Shown: one piece after another, positions 45,041 to 54,003 of the stretch | Layout of the letters: the number at the start of each line of letters is the position of its first letter | How positions within the stretch are numbered: position 1 is the first letter of the stretch | Source: Pseudomonas syringae | GTDB lineage: Bacteria; Pseudomonadota; Gammaproteobacteria; Pseudomonadales; Pseudomonadaceae | Assembly (NCBI RefSeq): GCF_023278085.1 | Contig: NZ_CP066265.1 | Coordinates: 3,800,001 to 3,864,000, forward strand | DNA length: 64,000 bases | Reading direction: 5' to 3' | Program-made: the position numbers and the translations under genes | The notes under the pieces: model-generated | Seen by the model: only the letters and a program-made list of their open reading frames with translations | Told to the model about the DNA's origin: nothing | The model's database searches: none

Positions 45041-46669
45041 TCAGACTTTGAAGCGCGATACGCCACTGCGCAAACCGACCGCGACCTGACTCAACTCGTC
45101 GATGGCGAAACTGGCTTGACGCAGTGAGTCGACGGTCTGGCTGCTGGCGTCGGCCAGTTGCACCAGCGCCTGATTGATCTGCTCGGCACCGGTGGCCTGC
45201 GCCTGCATCCCTTCGTTAACCATCAGTACACGCGGCGCCAGCGCCTGAACCTGATGAATGATTTGCGACAATTGTTCGCCGACCTGAGTGACTTCGAACA
45301 TGCCACGGCGCACTTCTTCGGAAAACTTGTCCATGCCCATGACGCCAGCGGAGACAGCCGACTGGATCTCACGCACCATCTGCTCGATGTCGTAAGTGGC
45401 GACGGCGGTCTGGTCGGCCAGGCGCCGCACCTCGGTAGCCACCACCGCGAATCCGCGACCGTACTCGCCCGCCTTCTCGGCCTCGATGGCGGCGTTCAAT
45501 GACAACAGATTGGTCTGGTCGGCGACCTTGACGATGGTCACTACCACCTGATTGATGTTGCCGGCCTTTTCATTGAGGATCGCCAGCTTGGCATTGACCA
45601 GATTGGCCGCGCCCATTACCTGATGCATGGTGTCTTCCATGCGCGCCAGACCCTGTTGCCCCGAGCCCGCCAGCGTCGACGCCTGATCGGCAGCCGACGT
45701 GACTTCGGTCATGGTGCGCACCAGGTCACGCGATGTCGCGGCAATTTCGCGCGACGTCGCACCGATTTCTGTGGTGGTCGCAGCGGTTTCGGTAGCGGTG
45801 GCCTGCTGTTGACGCGACGTGGCGGCAATTTCGGTGACCGAGGTGGTGACCTGCACTGAAGAACGCTGGGCCTGTGCCACCAGCGCGACCAGTTCGGTCA
45901 TCATGTCGTTGAAGCCGGTTTCAACCGTATTGAATTCATCCTTGCGAGCCAGGCTGAGACGCGTGCTCAGGTCGCCGGTGCGCATGGTGTCGAGAATGCG
46001 CACGATGAGCTGCATCGGTGACATGATCGAGCGCATCAGCAGCAGACCGCAGGCGGCAGAAGCCATGATCGCGACCAGCAGGGAGAAGATCATGCTGATC
46101 TTGGCTGCCAAGACGGCATCGACGATATTGTTGGTCGCCTCGTCAGCCAGTTTTTTATTGGCAACAATGAGGTCGTTGAGCTGCTTGCGGCCTGCAAGCC
46201 ACACCGGATTGACATCACCGAAGAGTTCGGCGCGTGCGCCCGCGTAGTCACCGCGATCATATTTGACCAGCACTTCGTCGAGCATGCGGGAGTAGCTTTC
46301 GCGACGCTTTTCAAAAAGCGTAAAGCTGTCTCTGTCTTCCTTGTCGAAGATGGACTTCTTGTACCCGTCCATCTGCGCCTGCAGGTTCTCGTCAAAACCC
46401 TGATACTGGTCTTTTTCCTGTTTGGTCAACGGACGTGCCGCACCTTCGGAAATCAACTCCAGCGTGCGAATATAGCTTTCACCCCACGCGCTGCGGACCA
46501 GCGTGCTGTAGTAAACGCCTGGCAGCGCGTCGAGGCGAACCTGCTCTTCACTGGACTCGATGGACAACAGCCGGGAATAAGACACAACAACCATCAGTAG
46601 CATGATGGCGATGATGACGGCAAAGCTCGCCAGAATCCGTTGGCGCAAGGTCCAGTTCTTCACAGTCAT
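45041..46669 (-). CDS. wspA: WspA methyl-accepting chemoreceptor
   Basis: Membrane receptor that clusters and signals on surface contact. It is 542 residues: TM1 near 10-33 (ILASFAVIIAIMLLMVVVSY), a periplasmic helical bundle (about 34-190), TM2 near 191-213, a HAMP domain, then a long signalling helix pair with the hairpin tip NLLSLNAAIEAEKAGEYGRG. First of the seven wsp genes, so its promoter in 46670-46949 drives the operon. That region contains an inverted repeat ACACT/AGTGT at 46807-46822 shared with the divergent NEL gene. Confidence 0.95.
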   Translation of the reverse strand: MTVKNWTLRQRILASFAVIIAIMLLMVVVSYSRLLSIESSEEQVRLDALPGVYYSTLVRSAWGESYIRTLELISEGAARPLTKQEKDQYQGFDENLQAQMDGYKKSIFDKEDRDSFTLFEKRRESYSRMLDEVLVKYDRGDYAGARAELFGDVNPVWLAGRKQLNDLIVANKKLADEATNNIVDAVLAAKISMIFSLLVAIMASAACGLLLMRSIMSPMQLIVRILDTMRTGDLSTRLSLARKDEFNTVETGFNDMMTELVALVAQAQRSSVQVTTSVTEIAATSRQQQATATETAATTTEIGATSREIAATSRDLVRTMTEVTSAADQASTLAGSGQQGLARMEDTMHQVMGAANLVNAKLAILNEKAGNINQVVVTIVKVADQTNLLSLNAAIEAEKAGEYGRGFAVVATEVRRLADQTAVATYDIEQMVREIQSAVSAGVMGMDKFSEEVRRGMFEVTQVGEQLSQIIHQVQALAPRVLMVNEGMQAQATGAEQINQALVQLADASSQTVDSLRQASFAIDELSQVAVGLRSGVSRFKV

Positions 46670-46949
46670 CCCTCAAGAGTTCAACAACGGCGTCAGCCGT
46701 GTTCAAGATGCAGACCGACATGCGGTCCAGGCGGCGTGAGTATAGCCCAGCCTTGAATGGCCGCGCGGGCGAGACGAGAATCAGCTCGTCAGGCCGGACT
46801 AATCGCACACTTCTATTAGTGTCGGCAACGGTGCGCACTACTTGAGCACCCCATACAACGAATAAGCAACGTCCATAAATAGTTAGCACTTGTGGGGGGA
46901 ATCACGCACGTAAGCTTCGTCGCCTGTTCATTCACGACAAGGCACTTCG

Positions 46950-49900
46950 ATGCTCGGTTCATTACGGTCGGACGACGCTCCGACAACCCCTCATGTGCAA
47001 CATATAAAAGACAAGACACCCGACTGGCTGCTTCAGGCCGGCCCCGCCGTCCACGCAACCTTGCGCAAGGCCTCCGGGCGTGCGCCGCAATGGCTGACCA
47101 ACGCTCGCATATCCAGTCCCGGGCAGCTTGAAGAGCTGCAACGGCTGTACGCCGAGCACCGTAGCAACGAGCAAAAGGTCCGTCCGACACTGGACCGCCT
47201 TGCTACCCTGCAAGACTTCGCACGGCCCTTGCTGACAGCCGCCATCAAGGACCGCTTCGGACTGGATGTCGACGTGAGCAATACCTGGCTGTTTCACGCG
47301 AGTCGGGCCAAGGTCGATCAGGCGTTCGGTTCGGCGTCCAAAGACCCGATAACTCAGGCCAATATTGCACTGAGAGCGGCCTGTCAGACATTGCTCAACG
47401 CCGCTCTGCAGAACTTCGAAGCCTGGGAAACAGCACCGGGAGCGATGGACTCGGACACTGGCATCAAAGCCGAAGTGTTTTCGTCTTTCGATATCTTGGG
47501 CAACTCCATTCAGGGCAAGTCCTTGCCGGTGTCCCCTGCCGGATTCGCAACGCTGTGCCGCGAACTGGATCTGGGCGGCAAGTATCAGGAACATCTCAAA
47601 TCCGTCTTCAGTGCTCCCTCGACGCCCGACGAAACTTCAGACGCGGCGGCATCGAGACTGCGCACGAACTTCATGCAACTGGAGTCCTCTTCCATCAGGC
47701 TCCAGTTGCAGATTGCCGCGTTTCAGGAACTGGTCAGCGCCCCCTTACAGGCCGCGTTACTGCAGATTCTCGATGGCAGACAAAACGTGCTGCTTGATAA
47801 CACGCCGGTCAAGTGCAGCGTGCTGTGCCTGGGGGATGTCGAGCTTAACGGCCTCTTTGTTTTTGGCAAAGACCGGAACAGCGCAACCGGCCTGGAAAAA
47901 ATTGTCGTCTACATACCGGACGATCCCGTCGCACCGCTGAAAGAATACGACTCGGTCGAGGTGTTCATAAACTCGCTGCGCGAGCGAATGTTCGTCAAAG
48001 GGTACTTGAACTTCTTCAAACGCTTCATACCGGCGCGTCATCGAAATGAAGTACTTGAGCAACTGTTCGAACGCCTGCACCCCAAGGTCAAGAAAGGTGG
48101 CTTTTTCGAGGGCCAGTGGCTGCAGCGTGAAGAAGATCGAAACGCCCGACTGCACCTGAGAGAAACCCCGCTGGACAGTCCTTTGCTGGACGAGCTGTAC
48201 GATCGCAAACGGGCCGTGCTGCGCGATGATGCCTTGTTTCAGGGGGTGCCTACCGCGGACGAGGACCAGAAGACGTTCGACGAACGCGTGCAGTACTTCA
48301 CGAGCAAGGCGATGGACGTCCTGAACATCGCAAGCTTTGTGGTTCCGGTATTGGGTGAAGTGATGCTGGCTGTGACTGCCGTGCAACTGATCCATGAAGT
48401 GTATGAGGGCGTAGAAAGCTGGGCGAAAGACGAGCAACAGCAGGCGTTCGCTTACCTGTTCGATGTGGTAGAGAACATTGCCCTGATTTCAGCGCTCGGC
48501 GCTGCGGGGGCCACAGGCGCTGGCATTCCAGCGCTGCAAGTGCCCGAGTTTGTCAACGGTCTCAAAACCGTGGAGCTGTCGGACGGCGCGACACGCCTGT
48601 GGAAGCCCGACCTGACCCCCTTCGCTCATGACATCGTGCTGCCGGACGGCTTGAAGCCAGACGCCGAAGGCCTGTACACATGGCAAGGCAAGCAATGGCT
48701 GCCGCTTGAAGGACGAACCTATTCCGTCAAACCCGCCACGACCGGCGATGGCTATTTGATAGAACACCCGAGCCGCCCGAACAGCTACCAGCCCGCCTTG
48801 CGGCACAACGGTGCGGGCGCCTGGCTGCATGAACTGGACCAGCCGCTGGAAATGGAGGGCCTGACCCTGTTTCGCCGACTGGGCTATTCCAGCGAAGCGT
48901 TTTCCGACACGACAGCCAGACACTTGCTCAAGGTCAGCAACACCTCCGAGTCAGCAATGCGCCAGGCACTGACCGATCAGGTCCGCCCGCCCGCACTGCT
49001 CGAAGACACCGCGCGCCGGTTCCGGCTGGACCAGCAAATCGATCGTTTCATTGAGCAGATGGCAGCAAACGACACGAATGCCTCGGCCTCTCTTCAACTT
49101 GAACTGCTGAGCCAGGACCCTCGCTGGCCAAGTACCCGTGCGCTGACGCTGGTGGATGCACAAGGCAGCGCCATTCAGACCTTCCCTCCGGCACAAGAGG
49201 CGGTCGCGCGTGACAGCCTTACGATTCGTGCCGACCAGCCGGATGCCTTGCGTCAGGCGCTGGAACAGTTGAGCAACCTCGAAATCCAGAACCTGCTCGC
49301 CGAAGAGTTCGGCGCGGGTAAGCTGAGTATGTCGTCGCGGCTGAGCACGCTGCGCGCACAGTTGACGGCTAGCGCTCGGGCGACCAGAGCCTGGCTGTTC
49401 GAATCACATTACCGCGCGCTCGACGTCACCGATACAGACGCAGCGCAGACCATCCAGACGGCGTTCTCCGGATTACCGTCCGTGGTCGTACAGGAATTGA
49501 CCAGCCATGCAACCCCGCAAGAACTGGCTCAACTGACAACGGAACGCCGCGTACCGTTGCGCATTGCCGAAGAGGCCAGCGTCTATTTGCAGCAGGTACG
49601 ACTGGCAAGAGCCTATGAAGGGCTTTACTTGAAATCGGTCTCCAGTGCCGATACCGACTGCCTTGCGCTGCATAGCCTTGAAGCCCTGCCGCAGTGGCCC
49701 TCCCAGGTCAGGCTGGAAGTGCACAATCGCTTTTTCGGTGGCACGCTGATCGACAGCATCGGGCCGCAGGATGCGCCGATTCGCAAGGTGCTGATAAAGG
49801 ATGGCGACCGCTACGAGGCCCGTGACGCCGACGACCAGCATCTGCATGGTCTGGATAATCTGTACTCATCCGTGCTTCACGCGCTGCCAGACGCCGAACG

Positions 49901-52900
49901 CAACCAATTGGGCTTCGCTCACACCGGGCAGGGGCCAGCGCTGGCGACTGTTGTTCAGAACAACCCTCTGCCACGCCAGAGCCTCGCCCCCTTGCTGAAA
50001 ATGCAGGCGATCAAACCCGGCTCCAGATCGCCCATGCGCCTGGCCGACGGCCGTCTGGGTTACCCGTTGAGCGGTCGCGGCACGACCGACTGGCACATGA
50101 CCGACGAAAGCCTGATCGACAAGATCCGTACACTGGAGCTGGAAGACGCGTTCCCGGAGGACATCCTCAACCGCCTGCGTCACACCGGCTGGAACAACAG
50201 GGAAATCGACCAGCGACTCAACATTCTGCTGGGCGAGCAACTGGACCTGCGAGCAAGCCTGGTTGCCTGGACCGACGAAATCATCACGTTGCCACCTATG
50301 AGTCAGGCGCATATAGACAGCCGCGAGCGCATCAGCGAAGCGATCTGGAGCCACTGGCGCCTCAACAATCTGCCCGAGATCGGGCGGACTTTCGAACCAC
50401 TGCGCCTGCAATACGTGTCGCTGACCGATTTCCCCCGGTTTCTGCCAGATTTCGTCTATGCCCGCGTTACCGGAATGCACCTGGAAAATATCTCGATCGA
50501 AGCCCGAGCGGGTTCCGGCACCGCGGTGACGCCACCTGTGGACATGAATCTGCCTCGCCAACTGACCAACAGTTTCGAGCTTGGGCATTTCCTGCAACGT
50601 TTTCCCAACCTGCGATCGCTGAATATGATCAGTGAGCCCAGCGCCGGACTCGACCCGCAATCCTCGGGCTTTATCAACCTGCCCCAGTGGGTGTCCAGCA
50701 TGCAGCCCCAGCTTGTCGAACTTGGGCTGATCAACCAGGGAATCTTCCTCGACCAGATGCAGATGGGCCACTTTCGCAGCATGCCTGATCTGAAAACGCT
50801 GGACCTCAGCGGCAATCGAATCGTCAGCCTGCTGCCCATGGACCTGAACTGGCTGAATCTGGATCGACTGGTGCTGGAGCGAGTCGGCATGCACCGCTGG
50901 CCTTCGTGGCTGAGCGACCTGGTCCCGAACAACGTTCGCGAGCTCTCGGTGGCGCACAACAACCTGACGGAACTGCCGGGCTGGATTCTCGACAATCCAG
51001 CCAGCACCGGTAATCAGACCTTGATCGATTTGCGCGGCAACAGTCTTTCCCGGCACTCCGCGATACAGGCACGCATCAGTGAGTCAGTACCCGGTCGCTC
51101 CTTCCGGTTTGTCATGGATACGCCGCTGGCAGTGCAGGCCGCCGTGAACATGCAATTGCTGCAGGGCGCCGAACTGGTTGCAACGCTCGATCAATGGACC
51201 AACGCATCAAGTTCGCTGGCCGTTCCCGGCGAGCAGACCGTCGAAGCACGACGCCAGATCGGCACATTGCTGATTAATCACTGGCGAAACTTCAGCCTGG
51301 GGCAGATTCACAACCCGCTGCGTCTTGCCGACATCGCACTGGTCGATTTCCCGCGCCATCTGCCAGAGTTTTTCTATCGCCAGGTGCGCCACTTGCACTT
51401 GAGCAGAATCACCGGAACGGCATCTGATCTCGACCAGTTACTGCGGCCAATGACAGAACTCGCCTCGCTGGAAATGAACGGACATGTCATCCCGCTTGGG
51501 CAGCTGCCACAAGCCCTGCTGGAACTCAGGTCCTTACGCTCGCTGATCCTTAACGATCAGGGGCTGTTGATCAATCAACAGCACATCGATTTCCTCAGTC
51601 GCATGCCAACGCTTGAACGACTGGAACTGGATAACAACCGGCTGGGGAGCATCGACAGCCTGTCAGGCCTGCGAAACACCGCATTGAACTGGCTATCGCT
51701 GAACGGAGTCGGGATGAGCGAATGGCCGGCCTGGCTGGATGACCTCGTTCCAGGGCCGCTGAGGACGCTCCTGCTGGAAAGCAATCTGCTCACCGAATTG
51801 CCGGAAAACCTTCTTGCCAATCCCGAAAGCCAGTCACACCTGGAGATCAGCCTGCTGAACAATCCGCTTTCCGAAACCACCATGCGCCTTGCGCAGATGT
51901 CAGAGCGTTACGGGCGCGCATACACCTTTGACATGGACCTGCCGCCTGAACTCGCGACGGAGTGGAGGGAAAACCCCGACTCCGACGAATCGTTGTCGGA
52001 CTACATGTCCAGCGAAAGTCGCTCTACCACCCCGGAGCCGGTCACTGTCGAGCCCTGGCTGGATGATTCCAACCCGCTGAATGCCGAGCGCCGGCAGACA
52101 TGGGAACACCTTGAAGCACAAGGCAACGCGAGCCACCTCCTGGAACTGATCGGTTCGCTGCGCCACAGCGCCGATTATCGCAATACTGCCAATCGGGCCG
52201 CCTTGCAGGAACGGGTCTGGCGAGTGCTGACAACCGTGAGTCAGGACGCGCAGTTACGCATGACGCTCAACGCAATTGCCGAAGAACCGCTGAGGCTGTT
52301 TCGCAATAACAACACCTGTCCAGACGGAATCCTTCTGGAGTTCAACCAGATGGAAGTGCTGGTGTTCACCCGTCAGACCTTGCAGGACGTGGTGCCCGAA
52401 CAGCGCGGCGCATCGCTCTACCGGTTGACTACACGACTTTATCGCTTGTCCGAGCTCGACACCGCGGCCCGCGAACAGGCCGGAAACAGAGACGAAGCCG
52501 AAGTCCGTCTGGCTTATCGTACGCACTGGGCAAACGCGCTGGACTTGCCTGTGCCACCTGAAGGCATGCTGTTCGAAGCCCATGCTGCCATTCAGCCTGG
52601 AGAGTTCGATACAGCCCTTCTTCGCGTGCAGAACGGAGAACAAGGCGAGCCGTTTCTGCGTTTTGCCGCGCAGCAGGATTATTGGGTCAGTTATCTGCGG
52701 GAAGCACACTCAGGCCGATTCGAAGCACTCGAACGCATCTACAGAACCGATCTGACGCGGCTGACCGATGAGTTCGAGCAACGCGATGTCAGTCTGGACA
52801 GTGCGGAATATGAAGGACGAATTCGAGAGTTCGAGACGCACTTTAAAGATCAGCAAACAGCGCTGATCAGGGAACTGACCAACGCAGAGGGACTGGAACA

Positions 52901-52907
52901 TCATTGA
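46950..52907 (+). CDS. Giant LRR protein with C-terminal NEL-type E3 ubiquitin ligase domain
   Basis: A 1985-residue protein. The first 700 residues resemble the dermonecrotic-toxin-like region (DUF6543) of Pseudomonas LRR-NEL proteins, with a hydrophobic stretch around 450-500 (LNIASFVVPVLGEVMLAV). Residues about 1130-1360 and 1440-1645 are two related LRR modules, each opened by HWR...PLRL and FPRxLPxFxY segments. Near the C-terminus, NNTCPDGI (Cys1790, Asp1792) has the CxD catalytic motif of IpaH/SspH-type ligases, followed by the matching helical pattern (LYRLTTRLYRLSELDTAARE, then DEAEVRLAYRTHW). Such ligases ubiquitinate eukaryotic proteins after injection. No Sec signal and no hrp box were seen. 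The ATG at 46950 has AAGG seven bases upstream. It is divergent from wspA. Confidence 0.85.
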   Translation: MLGSLRSDDAPTTPHVQHIKDKTPDWLLQAGPAVHATLRKASGRAPQWLTNARISSPGQLEELQRLYAEHRSNEQKVRPTLDRLATLQDFARPLLTAAIKDRFGLDVDVSNTWLFHASRAKVDQAFGSASKDPITQANIALRAACQTLLNAALQNFEAWETAPGAMDSDTGIKAEVFSSFDILGNSIQGKSLPVSPAGFATLCRELDLGGKYQEHLKSVFSAPSTPDETSDAAASRLRTNFMQLESSSIRLQLQIAAFQELVSAPLQAALLQILDGRQNVLLDNTPVKCSVLCLGDVELNGLFVFGKDRNSATGLEKIVVYIPDDPVAPLKEYDSVEVFINSLRERMFVKGYLNFFKRFIPARHRNEVLEQLFERLHPKVKKGGFFEGQWLQREEDRNARLHLRETPLDSPLLDELYDRKRAVLRDDALFQGVPTADEDQKTFDERVQYFTSKAMDVLNIASFVVPVLGEVMLAVTAVQLIHEVYEGVESWAKDEQQQAFAYLFDVVENIALISALGAAGATGAGIPALQVPEFVNGLKTVELSDGATRLWKPDLTPFAHDIVLPDGLKPDAEGLYTWQGKQWLPLEGRTYSVKPATTGDGYLIEHPSRPNSYQPALRHNGAGAWLHELDQPLEMEGLTLFRRLGYSSEAFSDTTARHLLKVSNTSESAMRQALTDQVRPPALLEDTARRFRLDQQIDRFIEQMAANDTNASASLQLELLSQDPRWPSTRALTLVDAQGSAIQTFPPAQEAVARDSLTIRADQPDALRQALEQLSNLEIQNLLAEEFGAGKLSMSSRLSTLRAQLTASARATRAWLFESHYRALDVTDTDAAQTIQTAFSGLPSVVVQELTSHATPQELAQLTTERRVPLRIAEEASVYLQQVRLARAYEGLYLKSVSSADTDCLALHSLEALPQWPSQVRLEVHNRFFGGTLIDSIGPQDAPIRKVLIKDGDRYEARDADDQHLHGLDNLYSSVLHALPDAERNQLGFAHTGQGPALATVVQNNPLPRQSLAPLLKMQAIKPGSRSPMRLADGRLGYPLSGRGTTDWHMTDESLIDKIRTLELEDAFPEDILNRLRHTGWNNREIDQRLNILLGEQLDLRASLVAWTDEIITLPPMSQAHIDSRERISEAIWSHWRLNNLPEIGRTFEPLRLQYVSLTDFPRFLPDFVYARVTGMHLENISIEARAGSGTAVTPPVDMNLPRQLTNSFELGHFLQRFPNLRSLNMISEPSAGLDPQSSGFINLPQWVSSMQPQLVELGLINQGIFLDQMQMGHFRSMPDLKTLDLSGNRIVSLLPMDLNWLNLDRLVLERVGMHRWPSWLSDLVPNNVRELSVAHNNLTELPGWILDNPASTGNQTLIDLRGNSLSRHSAIQARISESVPGRSFRFVMDTPLAVQAAVNMQLLQGAELVATLDQWTNASSSLAVPGEQTVEARRQIGTLLINHWRNFSLGQIHNPLRLADIALVDFPRHLPEFFYRQVRHLHLSRITGTASDLDQLLRPMTELASLEMNGHVIPLGQLPQALLELRSLRSLILNDQGLLINQQHIDFLSRMPTLERLELDNNRLGSIDSLSGLRNTALNWLSLNGVGMSEWPAWLDDLVPGPLRTLLLESNLLTELPENLLANPESQSHLEISLLNNPLSETTMRLAQMSERYGRAYTFDMDLPPELATEWRENPDSDESLSDYMSSESRSTTPEPVTVEPWLDDSNPLNAERRQTWEHLEAQGNASHLLELIGSLRHSADYRNTANRAALQERVWRVLTTVSQDAQLRMTLNAIAEEPLRLFRNNNTCPDGILLEFNQMEVLVFTRQTLQDVVPEQRGASLYRLTTRLYRLSELDTAAREQAGNRDEAEVRLAYRTHWANALDLPVPPEGMLFEAHAAIQPGEFDTALLRVQNGEQGEPFLRFAAQQDYWVSYLREAHSGRFEALERIYRTDLTRLTDEFEQRDVSLDSAEYEGRIREFETHFKDQQTALIRELTNAEGLEHH

Positions 52908-52914
52908 TCAATCG

Positions 52915-52948
52915 GGTCGCCTGACATCGACGCAGGTATCAGGCGACC
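52915..52948. terminator. Hairpin between the NEL gene and the DUF533 gene
   Basis: Perfect 10-bp arms GGTCGCCTGA (52915-52924) and complement (52939-52948) around a 14-base loop, eight bases beyond the NEL stop and between convergent genes. There is no U-tract on either side. Confidence 0.5.
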
Positions 52949-52964
52949 TGCTGAGCGCAGCGGC

Positions 52965-53705
52965 CTACTGAGCGTCCCTGACCTGCGCTTCAAGCTCTGC
53001 TTTGAGCCCGGGCTCCAGTTTCAACTGGCGCGCCAGTTCGTCAAGGTAGGCACGCTCCATGAAATGTTCCTGATCCACCAGCATCACGCTGGCGATATAC
53101 ATTTCGGCAGCCATTTCCGGAGTGGTCGCTGTACGGGCCACTTCGGCCGGGTCCAGTGGTTTGTTCAATTCGGCCTGCAGCCAGTGCTGCAGTTCCTGAT
53201 CGGAACTCAACTTGCTGAACTCGCCCTCGATCAGCTCGCGCTCGCGCTCATCGACATGGCCATCTGCTTTGGCTGCGGCGACCAGCGCACGCAGGATGGC
53301 CTGGCTGTGCTGTTCGGCTTCAGCCTCAGGCAAGCGGTCGATGGTCTGCGGCTCACGCTGGCTGGCGACGCCCTGGCTGGCCTGCCAGTTGTTGTAAGCC
53401 TTGTAAGCCAGCACACCCAATGCCGCCAGACCGCCGTAGGTCAGGACCTTGCCACCCATACCACGCGAGCTTTTGCCTTTGAGCAGGCCCATTGCGCCAG
53501 CGGCCAACGCCCCGCCACCCGCGCCGGACAACAGACTACCCAGCCCACCCTGGCTGGCGCCTTTCCCCTTGCCGCCAAGCAGACTGCCCAAGCCATTCAT
53601 CAGGGAATCGCTGCCCGAGGACTTGCCGGACTTACCCTGCGTTTTGTCCTGCAACAGGCTTTGCCCGGATTTGAGCAGTTGATCAAGTAAACCACGCGTA
53701 TTCAC
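52965..53705 (-). CDS. DUF533 / TerB-like protein (YebE type)
   Basis: A 246-residue protein. The first 90 residues are Gly/Ser/Lys-rich and low complexity (LGSLLGGKGKGASQGGLGSL), then one hydrophobic segment (about 88-105, VLTYGGLAALGVLAYKAY) and a C-terminal helical TerB/DUF533 domain with acidic residues (LVAAAKADGHVDERERELIEG). This is the layout of YebE and related inner-membrane proteins. The function is not established. It converges on the NEL gene. Confidence 0.85.
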   Translation of the reverse strand: MNTRGLLDQLLKSGQSLLQDKTQGKSGKSSGSDSLMNGLGSLLGGKGKGASQGGLGSLLSGAGGGALAAGAMGLLKGKSSRGMGGKVLTYGGLAALGVLAYKAYNNWQASQGVASQREPQTIDRLPEAEAEQHSQAILRALVAAAKADGHVDERERELIEGEFSKLSSDQELQHWLQAELNKPLDPAEVARTATTPEMAAEMYIASVMLVDQEHFMERAYLDELARQLKLEPGLKAELEAQVRDAQ

Positions 53706-54003
53706 AGGAAACCTCCGATAGCGGTTGTCAGATGATTAATTGACCAGCAGCTTGAAGAGAAGTCACCCGTGGCTCGTCAGCGGTGTGCGTCCGGATGTTT
53801 CGGATGCAGGCAAGCTCCATTCATCCCCTTGTGCTGATATCGACTGAAACGCTTGCAACCCCAGCCTGTTGCGAACGGTCAATAAGAAGTGTCTGGGACA
53901 TAACACTTACGCGTTACCGAACATTTGAATGGATTTTTCAACGTAAGCATCGTCATATGAATGCCTTGCACCAAAGATACAGCCCGCGAGGAGCATGCTC
54001 TAA

